Assembly: GCA_031288815.1 (NCBI GenBank)
Contig: JAITQR010000039.1
Span: forward strand, 1 to 7,120
Direction of reading: 5' to 3'
Length of the DNA: 7,120 nucleotides
Origin: Treponema sp.
Lineage (GTDB): Bacteria; Spirochaetota; Spirochaetia; Treponematales; Breznakiellaceae
Shown piece after piece: positions 1 through 5,215 of the stretch. The translations under genes were made by a program, and so were the position numbers. How positions within the stretch are numbered: the stretch's first letter is position 1; each line of letters opens with the position of its first letter. The notes under the pieces were generated by a model. It ran no database searches. It was not told where the DNA came from and worked only from the letters and a program-made list of their open reading frames with translations.

Positions 1-871
1 TTCTGGGGCCTGTCGTCCTGATCCACCGGGAACTGTTGGAAGTGTCGCCCCCGTGATGGTTGGCCTTAACCACATCGGCTCTGAGTTTTTCCCCGTAAAG
101 GTCAATCAGCTCCCGTTCCCGGGGGGTGTAGATATCTCCTCCCATAAGGAGGCTGGAATCCCCGTAGTTGAATTTTAGCACCAGTGAAGAATTGTTGATA
201 AACTGGGTACTGTCGGCGGGAAATCCCGGGGGCTCGATCTTTTCCCCGGGGTTAAAAACCTCCACGCTTATTTCACCGCCAAAGCCGAAGGTGTCCCCCC
301 GCTTTAGATTGGTTACCGGAATATGGCGTTTTTCAAGAGCGTCCCGGTAGCGGCGGTAGGTATCGGTATTGTATTCCATATCTATCTGGTACGCCTCTCC
401 CACCTGATGCCGTTCCGCTACGGCCGGGAAACCGCCGATATGATCGATGTGAGGATGGGACAAAATAAAGTAATCAATCCGGCCTATGCCCAGATCCGAA
501 AGGAACGAGAGGATATCCCCGGCGCTTTCAGGGTGGCCCGAATCGAGCATCATCACCTTGCCTTCGGGTGAAATGAGCAGGGTCGCGTCGCCGGATTTAT
601 CCTTTGCCTCAGGGCTTACCGCGAGATCGAGAAAGAATACGGTAAACTTTCCCGCCCAGTTCGCGGTGGAGATAAGCTCGTCGTACCGGTCCCCCGCCGG
701 GGCGGTGGCGGCGCTTTGCCCGGTCCCGGTTTCCCCGGCCTGACTTTGCCGGACTTGTACGGTTTCCCCGGACCGCCGGCAGGCCCCCGCAAGTAAAAAT
801 ACGGCAAGAAAGACGGGGAAGCCAAAATACCTGCCCCAATTCCCGCCGGGAAACTTTCTTAATTCAGCCAT
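1..871 (-). CDS. Metallo-beta-lactamase-fold lipoprotein, ComEC C-terminal-domain-like (3' end outside window)
   Basis: The reading frame is open for 290 codons from ATG at 871 to the window edge, with no stop reached. Residues 1-31 are a basic start, a hydrophobic stretch (about 15-29) and Cys31 in LLAGAC, a relaxed lipobox, so the protein is probably exported and lipid-anchored. Residues 34-60 form a Gln/Ala/Gly/Pro-rich linker. The hydrolase domain follows: strand VFFLDLA near 78-84, MLDSGH at 108-113, metal motif HPHIDH at 139-144, GGD at 244-246, and NHHGGDTSNSS at 271-281, where the final histidine motif is typical of ComEC/Rec2-type domains. Family members are zinc hydrolases, often acting on phosphodiesters or nucleic acids; the substrate here is unknown. 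It lies 37 nt after the diesterase gene on the same strand, so it is probably the operon's last or a late gene. A weak Shine-Dalgarno (GAGGCGG) precedes the ATG. It has no ComEC transmembrane region, so it is not a full ComEC. Fold is secure, function open. Confidence 0.85.
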   Translation of the reverse strand, partial: MAELRKFPGGNWGRYFGFPVFLAVFLLAGACRRSGETVQVRQSQAGETGTGQSAATAPAGDRYDELISTANWAGKFTVFFLDLAVSPEAKDKSGDATLLISPEGKVMMLDSGHPESAGDILSFLSDLGIGRIDYFILSHPHIDHIGGFPAVAERHQVGEAYQIDMEYNTDTYRRYRDALEKRHIPVTNLKRGDTFGFGGEISVEVFNPGEKIEPPGFPADSTQFINNSSLVLKFNYGDSSLLMGGDIYTPRERELIDLYGEKLRADVVKANHHGGDTSNSSRWIRTTGPR

Positions 872-908
872 TTTTCGGTCCGCCTCGGATTTATTCGCAG
901 CGAAGGGT

Positions 909-1643
909 TTAATACCCTGTTGATTTCCGGCTTAGCCAGACTTTACAGACATCGGGAAAGTTGGTGATTATCCCCCGGAGTCCCCAGGCTTCGGCCTTTA
1001 AGAGACCGTCCATGTCGTTAACGGTCCACACGTTGATCGCCACCCCATGGTTTTCGCAGTCTTCCACCACTTCGCCGCTCAAAAACCTTATTGCCGGGTG
1101 GTAGAAGTCCAGGCCGCTGCTCTTGATGTAATACCCCGCGCCGCCGACATGCTGTTCCACCAGTACCCCGCAGGGGATCGGGGGACACAGTTTTTTGCAC
1201 TTCAGGAGGGAGGCGTGGTTAAACGACGAAAAGATGATCCGTCCTTCCAGGCCCTGCTTTTGGATCAGGGCGATGGTTTTTTCCTCCAACCCCTCATAAT
1301 AAAAATCACTGTTTTTCAGCTCGATATTGGTAACTATCGCCGTATCCTTTACCCAGACAAGATACTCTTCCAGGGAGGGGATAGGGTTGAATCCGTATTC
1401 CCCCCGAAACACCGATGAAGCGTCGAGTTTTCGCAGTTCCGCGAAGTCAAAATCCCGAACCCAGCCCTTTACCCCGGTAACCCGTTCCAGCGATTCGTCG
1501 TGGGTAATTACTACCGTCCCGTCTTTGGTAAGCTGGACATCCATCTCGATCTCGTCGGCTCCCGCCTCCGCCGCCTTTTTAAAGGCCAGCATGGTGTTTT
1601 CGGGATACCGGCCGGAATAACCCCGGTGGGCGATAACTTTCAT
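909..1643 (-). CDS. ugpQ: Glycerophosphodiester phosphodiesterase, cytosolic UgpQ type
   Basis: The 244-residue protein is the usual length for bacterial UgpQ-type enzymes. They hydrolyse glycerophosphodiesters (such as glycerophosphocholine or glycerophosphoethanolamine) to G3P and an alcohol in a TIM-barrel active site. Seen in sequence: HRGYSGRYPENT at 6-17 (catalytic His6, Arg7, Glu15, Asn16), metal ligands Glu33 and Asp35 in EMDVQLTKDG, second catalytic His48 in ITHDE, metal-site Glu108 and Lys110 in NIELK, and a C-terminal NVWTVND followed by GIITNFPD. There is no signal peptide, so it should act in the cytoplasm on imported diesters, unlike periplasmic GlpQ. It starts 10 nt after the ugpE stop with an excellent AAGGAGGAG ribosome site, so it is co-transcribed with the transporter. 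All expected catalytic residues are present. The preferred head group cannot be told from sequence. Confidence 0.93.
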   Translation of the reverse strand: MKVIAHRGYSGRYPENTMLAFKKAAEAGADEIEMDVQLTKDGTVVITHDESLERVTGVKGWVRDFDFAELRKLDASSVFRGEYGFNPIPSLEEYLVWVKDTAIVTNIELKNSDFYYEGLEEKTIALIQKQGLEGRIIFSSFNHASLLKCKKLCPPIPCGVLVEQHVGGAGYYIKSSGLDFYHPAIRFLSGEVVEDCENHGVAINVWTVNDMDGLLKAEAWGLRGIITNFPDVCKVWLSRKSTGY

Positions 1644-1653
1644 AAGCTCCTCC

Positions 1654-2514
1654 TTATTTCATTGCGGCTTTTGAATAGCCGGTAAGCATATACTTTTGGA
1701 AAACGAAAAAGAGAATAACTATGGGGACGATAGCCATTACCGCGCCGGCCATAATTTCGTGGTTGTTCATGGTCTCCATGCCCGCGAAGGTATTGCGGAG
1801 ATGGGCCAGGCCGATGGTCAGCACCCGGCGGCTTTCGCTTTTGGTGATGATCTTGGGCCAGAAGTAGCTGTTCCACCCGGCGGTAAGGGTAATTAGGACT
1901 ATGGTAGCGATAGTAGCCTTGCACATGGGTACCATGATACGGGTAATAATCCCCAGAGTACCCATGCCGTCCACCTTGGCCGCGTCAACATAGCTGTCGT
2001 GGACAGACATAAAGCTCTGACGAACCATGAAAATAAAATAGGGGGAAACCGCCTCGGGCAGGATAAGTCCCAGGTAGGTATCGATCAGTTTCCATTTGGC
2101 AAACATGATGTAAATGGGGATAAAGGTAACCTGGAGGGGTATCATCATGGCGCCCAAAACAACGATAAACAGGATATTCTGTCCCTTGAACCGGCCTTTG
2201 GAAAAACCGTAGGCCGCCAGGATGCCGGTGATTACCTGAACCACCAAAATCCCCACAGTTAGTATAAGCGTGTTGAGGTAGTAGGTGCTGAAATGGGCCC
2301 GGTTAAATACGTTGATATAGTTTTCAAAATGAAATTCCCGGGGCCAAAGGGTAGGAACGGACAACAGTATCTCTTCCTGGGACTTGAAAGACGAAACGAG
2401 CATCCAATACAGGGGGAATACCGAAACCAGGGTCAAGGCCGCGGCGGCGATAGACTGTAGCGTTGTGCCCGCGACCCTTTGAATCAGAGCTCTGGTGTTT
2501 TTGTTACGCGTCAT
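1654..2514 (-). CDS. ugpE: ABC transporter inner-membrane permease, UgpE-like (carbohydrate CUT1 / MalG family)
   Basis: A 286-residue integral membrane protein with about six hydrophobic segments, the first near 19-40 and the last near 255-273. The ABC importer EAA loop lies around 176-196 (YVDAAKVDG, then a conserved Pro196). This loop docks onto the ATP-binding subunit. The C-terminus (YMLTGYSKAAMK) resembles the tails of MalG/UgpE-type permeases. With UgpA it should form the translocation channel for the substrate delivered by the binding protein at 3480-4808. Its ATG lies inside the last codons of ugpA (11-nt overlap, shifted frame), which indicates translational coupling. A modest GGGGAAG ribosome site precedes it. 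UgpE is chosen over other CUT1 permeases from the neighbouring UgpB-like protein, diesterase, glpP and glpK; on its own sequence the substrate class cannot be separated from sugar permeases. Confidence 0.88.
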   Translation of the reverse strand: MTRNKNTRALIQRVAGTTLQSIAAAALTLVSVFPLYWMLVSSFKSQEEILLSVPTLWPREFHFENYINVFNRAHFSTYYLNTLILTVGILVVQVITGILAAYGFSKGRFKGQNILFIVVLGAMMIPLQVTFIPIYIMFAKWKLIDTYLGLILPEAVSPYFIFMVRQSFMSVHDSYVDAAKVDGMGTLGIITRIMVPMCKATIATIVLITLTAGWNSYFWPKIITKSESRRVLTIGLAHLRNTFAGMETMNNHEIMAGAVMAIVPIVILFFVFQKYMLTGYSKAAMK

Positions 2515-3400
2515 AATGCACGCTTCCCCGGGATACCCTCATGGTCAGGGCGGTAAAGATCAACAGAATGACGAAGAAAACTATGGCGACCGTGGCGGCC
2601 CGGTCCATCCGGAAATCCGCCATGGAGTACCGGTATATCTGATACACCATCACTTCCGTTGACCGGTAGGGTCCGCCTCCGGTAAGGATATCCACCGACT
2701 GGAACACCTTCATGGAAGAAATAAAGGTGGTGACGAATAAGAAAATCGTGGTAGGAGAGAGCAGGGGCAGGGTTATTCTGGTAAAGCGCTGGAAGGCGCT
2801 GGCGCCGTCCAGTTCGGCCGCCTCGTAATAATCCTGGGATATACCGCGAATTGCCGAAAGGTAGATCATCATGCCGTAGCCAATAGCCCGCCAACCGGTG
2901 AGCATAAGCACCGAGACAAGGGCGGTTTCCCGCTGTCCAAGCCAGTTTACCGGGTGGATACCGGCGATTTGCAGAAAATAGTTGAGGATGCCGTGCTCGG
3001 CGTTGAGGAGCCAGAGGAATACCACCGCCGCGGAAGACATGGCCACGTACCGGGGCATAAACACCAGCGCCCGCATGACGGAAAAAGAACGGTTTGCCTT
3101 GTTGAAGAGAAGGGCCAGAAAGATGCCGCCGCCCAGGGTTATGGCGATTTCGCCGGCGGTATATAAAGCGGTTACCCTGAGGGACGAGAGGAAGTACCTT
3201 GTGCCCGATCCCTTAAAGAGCCAGATCCAGTTCCGCGCTCCCACATAATTATAATCGTCGTTGATCAGATTCCAGTTGGTAAAACTTATCCGTACCAGAT
3301 CGATAATGGGGTAATAGGTAAGGACAAGGAGAAATACCAGGGCTGGAACAACCAGGAGGAAATCCTTGAAAGCGTTGACAGTACGTGGTTTGATCTTCAT
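2504..3400 (-). CDS. ugpA: ABC transporter inner-membrane permease, UgpA-like (MalF family)
   Basis: A 298-residue membrane protein with about six transmembrane segments. The first is near 14-31, others lie near 72-98, 108-133, 158-180 and 214-230, and the last near 267-286. The short cytoplasmic N-terminus and the FTNWNL segment after helix 1 are typical of UgpA/MsmF-type permeases of the CUT1 group. The EAA coupling loop is at 192-214 (YEAAELDGAS, then Pro212), where the ATPase would bind. GGGPYRST at 241-248 is a common CUT1 permease motif. It forms the channel heterodimer with UgpE. It sits 79 nt after the binding-protein gene, behind a stem-loop, with an AGGGGCGG ribosome site before ATG 3400. 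The assignment to G3P or its diesters rests on context. Confidence 0.88.
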   Translation of the reverse strand: MKIKPRTVNAFKDFLLVVPALVFLLVLTYYPIIDLVRISFTNWNLINDDYNYVGARNWIWLFKGSGTRYFLSSLRVTALYTAGEIAITLGGGIFLALLFNKANRSFSVMRALVFMPRYVAMSSAAVVFLWLLNAEHGILNYFLQIAGIHPVNWLGQRETALVSVLMLTGWRAIGYGMMIYLSAIRGISQDYYEAAELDGASAFQRFTRITLPLLSPTTIFLFVTTFISSMKVFQSVDILTGGGPYRSTEVMVYQIYRYSMADFRMDRAATVAIVFFVILLIFTALTMRVSRGSVHYDA

Positions 3401-3428
3401 TCAACCGCCCCTAAACCGGAAACCGGCG

Positions 3429-3463
3429 GAACCCCGCGAACCAAAACCGGTTTTTGGGGTTCG
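3429..3463 (-). other. Intergenic stem-loop between binding-protein and permease genes
   Basis: In the 79-nt gap, CGAACC (3437-3442) pairs with GGTTCG (3458-3463), and inside it AAAACC (3443-3448) pairs with GGTTTT (3449-3454), leaving TGG bulged. An alternative stem is GAACCCC (3429-3435) with GGGGTTC (3456-3462). No T-tract follows on the transcribed strand, so it does not look like an intrinsic terminator. In binding-protein-dependent transport operons such as malE-malF, an intercistronic hairpin at this place stabilises the upstream message and raises binding protein over permease. The same role here is inferred. A tandem AAACCGG repeat sits next to it at 3413-3426. Confidence 0.5.
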
Positions 3464-3479
3464 TCCGAAAAAAGTTAAA

Positions 3480-4808
3480 CTACAGGTCCGCCAGTACCTC
3501 GTTAATCTCCGCGGCCATCTTTTTCATCTGTTCCGGCACGTCTTTATGCTCGTTGATGGTTTCCGCCATATAGGTCATCCAGATGGTGGCCAGTTGACTC
3601 CAGCCTTTATGCTGAATCCGGGGGTTGATCTGATCCAGGTTGTCAAAGATAACCTTAAACGCGGGCTTTTCGGTAACAAACTGCTGCCCCTCGCTGGTGT
3701 TTAACACCGACTTCCGGGTCGGCATATAGCCGGTTTCTTTGGCCCAGAGCATGTTTACGTCTTTGCTGATTATGTACTGCATAAACTGCCAGCCGGCGTT
3801 TTTGGATTTCTGATCCGCCTTGGCGGGAATAAGGATCATGCTGCCGCCGATCTCGGAGATTTTGGTATCCTGCCCGGGAAGCCATGCCATTCCCACTTCA
3901 AATTTGCAGTTGGCCACATAGGTGTTGTAAAGGGAACTGGTGTGGGATACCGCGAAAAGTTTGCCGTCCCAGAAATTCTGCCGCATAATATTGGAGGCGT
4001 TGGTACCCGACGCCCAGTAGGCGTAGCCGGCCTTGCACCAGTCCATGATTTTTTGGGCGATTTCAATGGCTTTCGGACTGTCCAGATCGGTGGTTACGCC
4101 GTCGGGATTGATGATGTTGATTCCCTGGTTGCGGTAGAATGTTTCAAAGTACCACTGGTCCCAACCGGGGATGGAGAGCACCCAGAAGTCGCTGCCGCTC
4201 TTTTTAAGCCCCATGGCGGATTCGAGGAAGGCGTCCATATCGTTCCATTTAAGCGGAATCTCCAGGCCAAGCTGTTTCGCCATATCCGCGTTGTAGTAGA
4301 TTACCTGGGTGGAGATGAGGAAAGGCAGGGCCACTTGTTTGCCTTCGTAGGAGGTGGCGCTGACCAGCCCGACGCCGAAATCGTCGATATCGAAATTGGT
4401 GGCCTTAATGTAAGGGTTGAGATCCTCGGTAAGTCCGCCGGATCCGTATTCGGCAACATAGGGGGTATTGGCCGCGGAAATTGCCGGGAGGCCGGTTCCG
4501 GCCGCGTGGGCCGCCACCAGGGTTTCGTTGAGGACGCCGTAGCTGCCGATATAGCGGGCCTCCACCGTGATAAGGTCCTGGGAGCCGTTAAACCCATTGA
4601 CCACTTTTTCGACGGTTCCCGCGTACTGGTTCTCCAAAGCATGCCACCACTCGATCTTGATGGGTTCGGTCACCGCGTATTTGGCGGGATCGGCGGCTTC
4701 CGCTTCCCGGCTTGTACTTGTACCGGACGAGGCGGGTTTGCTACATCCCGTAAAAAGAATAAGCAGAGACAAAAAAAACAGAAAAACAATTCCGGTTTTC
4801 TTTCGCAT
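3480..4808 (-). CDS. ugpB: Extracellular solute-binding lipoprotein, UgpB-like (G3P / glycerophosphodiester ABC importer)
   Basis: A 442-residue family 1 solute-binding protein and first gene of the leftward operon. Residues 1-22 are a lipoprotein signal (KK, hydrophobic 6-19, LFTGC with Cys22), followed by a Ser/Thr/Ala linker to about 45. The mature part starts with IEWWHALE (52-59), as in UgpB-type proteins. The clearest link to E. coli UgpB is GWDQW with Trp216 and Trp219, matching the two-tryptophan GWQGW that cradles the ligand. STQVIYYN, IGGSM and ETGYMPT also line up with UgpB segments STPVLYYN, IGGAS and KTGYLPI (alignment by eye from memory). A glutamate expected in the N-lobe ligand site appears to be replaced, so the exact ligand may differ. 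ATG 4808 has an ideal AGGAGG 6 nt upstream (4815-4820). The gene is preceded by a leader terminator and a strong promoter. A sugar-binding role is the main alternative. Confidence 0.85.
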   Translation of the reverse strand: MRKKTGIVFLFFLSLLILFTGCSKPASSGTSTSREAEAADPAKYAVTEPIKIEWWHALENQYAGTVEKVVNGFNGSQDLITVEARYIGSYGVLNETLVAAHAAGTGLPAISAANTPYVAEYGSGGLTEDLNPYIKATNFDIDDFGVGLVSATSYEGKQVALPFLISTQVIYYNADMAKQLGLEIPLKWNDMDAFLESAMGLKKSGSDFWVLSIPGWDQWYFETFYRNQGINIINPDGVTTDLDSPKAIEIAQKIMDWCKAGYAYWASGTNASNIMRQNFWDGKLFAVSHTSSLYNTYVANCKFEVGMAWLPGQDTKISEIGGSMILIPAKADQKSKNAGWQFMQYIISKDVNMLWAKETGYMPTRKSVLNTSEGQQFVTEKPAFKVIFDNLDQINPRIQHKGWSQLATIWMTYMAETINEHKDVPEQMKKMAAEINEVLADL

Positions 4809-4828
4809 TTGTTTCCTCCTCGAAACGC

Positions 4829-4859
4829 AAAAACAAAAATTATCCCTTCCATGAAGGAA
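4829..4859 (-). terminator. Second, weaker leader hairpin with U-rich tail
   Basis: On the leftward transcript TTCCTTC (4859-4853) pairs with GAAGGGA (4849-4843) across a 3-nt ATG loop: seven pairs including one U-G wobble. Three bases later the RNA reads UUUUUGUUUUUG (4839-4828). The form is that of a weak intrinsic terminator or pause site, 20 nt before the ugpB ribosome site and just after the main leader terminator. The short stem and tight loop make its function uncertain. Confidence 0.35.
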
Positions 4860-4865
4860 CCGGCT

Positions 4866-4909
4866 AACAAAAAGGGCATGACAAACACCGAAATGTTTAT
4901 CATGCCCTT
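4866..4909 (-). terminator. Intrinsic terminator in the 5' leader of the ugp-like operon (likely GlpP-controlled attenuator)
   Basis: On the minus-strand RNA, AAGGGCAUGA (4909-4900), U4899 and AAACA (4898-4894) pair with UGUUU (4887-4883), G4882 and UCAUGCCCUU (4881-4872), an uninterrupted 16-bp stem with one U-G wobble. The loop UUUCGG can close as a UUCG tetraloop on a further U-G pair. A U-run (UUUUUGUU) follows at once. On the plus strand both wobbles become C/A mismatches and no T-tract follows, so it is built for the leftward transcript. It lies about 50 nt after the predicted start site and about 60 nt before ugpB, so it must be bypassed to express the operon. The B. subtilis glpD, glpFK and glpTQ leaders carry comparable terminators overcome by GlpP with G3P. 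GlpP is encoded divergently here, so GlpP control is the natural inference. Confidence 0.85.
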
Positions 4910-4964
4910 CTCCTGCTCTCTAGGCGCAAACATTATCTATACACAAGAAATTTGATTACCTTTT

Positions 4965-4993
4965 AGTATATTGTTGAACCTTTTACTTGTCAA
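4965..4993 (-). promoter_or_regulatory. Sigma70-type promoter of the ugp-like operon
   Basis: On the minus strand a perfect -35 TTGACA (4993-4988), a 17-bp spacer and -10 TATACT (4970-4965, five of six consensus bases) predict transcription start near 4957-4959. The leader would be about 150 nt and include the terminator at 4866-4909. A near-consensus promoter combined with a leader terminator fits a unit whose control lies after initiation. Confidence 0.82.
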
Positions 4994-5008
4994 GGTAAAA
5001 TTGTTCAA
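4974..5008. promoter_or_regulatory. Imperfect inverted repeat over the leftward -35 box (operator candidate)
   Basis: TTGAAC (4974-4979) and TTTTAC (4981-4986) are mirrored by GTAAAA (4995-5000) and GTTCAA (5003-5008), around a central CTTGTCAAG (4986-4994) that includes the -35 hexamer. Arm spacings differ by one base. A dimeric regulator bound here would block RNA polymerase. No known operator consensus was recognised, and part of the symmetry could be chance in A/T-rich DNA. Confidence 0.45.
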
Positions 5009-5119
5009 ATTGGTTAAAAGCCAAGGTGGTTTCGACATGACGGATACTGTAATTAGGTCAAATTGTACGCGGTTCCGAAATTGGCTGTTTTGGCGGCTAA
5101 AACTGGACTAAGCGGTCGC

Positions 5120-5145
5120 TGTTCGGAAACCGGGGTTTCCGAACA
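5120..5145. promoter_or_regulatory. Perfect palindrome upstream of glpP (operator or RNA hairpin)
   Basis: GTTCGGAAAC (5121-5130) and GTTTCCGAAC (5135-5144) are exact inverted repeats around CGGG, extended by T5120/A5145 to 11 pairs. Neither strand has a T-tract after it, so it is not an intrinsic terminator. TTCCGAA also occurs at 5073-5079 and could pair with the left arm in competition with the right arm. A TATAAA that could act as a -10 box starts at 5150, but no convincing -35 lies upstream of it, so the palindrome may be a regulator site for glpP. Confidence 0.55.
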
Positions 5146-5175
5146 ACTCTATAAAAAACAGCCTTTACGGCAAGA

Positions 5176-5204
5176 TTGACAGATTTCCCGGCTTTCAGCA
5201 AAAT
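5176..5204 (+). promoter_or_regulatory. Candidate sigma70-type promoter of glpPK
   Basis: A perfect -35 TTGACA (5176-5181) is followed after 17 bp by CAAAAT (5199-5204), which matches four of six -10 bases. The predicted start near 5210-5213 is only 3-6 nt before ATG 5216, giving an almost leaderless message. This fits the lack of a Shine-Dalgarno at that ATG. TATAAA at 5150-5155 is a weaker alternative. Confidence 0.5.
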
Positions 5205-5215
5205 ACGCTTACAAA

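Larger units (their letters stand above)
4809..5215. other. Divergent regulatory region between the ugp-like operon and glpPK
   Basis: This is the only gap above 300 bases. It separates divergently transcribed operons and is clearly more A+T-rich than the genes. From left to right it holds the ugpB ribosome site, a weak hairpin with U-rich tail, a strong leader terminator, a leftward sigma70-type promoter with an inverted repeat over its -35 box, a stretch (about 5010-5115) with no firm signal, a perfect palindrome, and a rightward promoter candidate. The octamer TCAAATTG occurs at 5005-5012 and again at 5058-5065, 53 bp apart (about five helical turns), which may be chance in A/T-rich DNA. 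No tRNA or other RNA gene was recognised. Confidence 0.8.

Noticed and set aside
609..839. Two short minus-strand frames (to 839 and 825) near the lipoprotein start
   Set aside because: They overlap the signal peptide and linker of the metallo-beta-lactamase lipoprotein in other frames, and their basic, Pro/Arg-rich translations have no domain.
904..918. Small inverted repeat AGGGT/ACCCT around the diesterase stop codon
   Set aside because: It has only five pairs and no T-tract on either strand, so it is too weak to call a terminator separating the diesterase and hydrolase genes.
4872..4909. Leader hairpin as a terminator for rightward transcription
   Set aside because: On the plus strand the stem has a C/A mismatch, the loop is not UUCG-like, and the following bases (CTCCTGCTCTC) are not a U-tract.
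3942..4955. Plus-strand open frame of 337 codons opposite the binding-protein gene
   Set aside because: It is antisense to a clear solute-binding protein, has no recognisable domain, and spans the leader terminator and promoter. It is a by-product of codon bias in the real gene.
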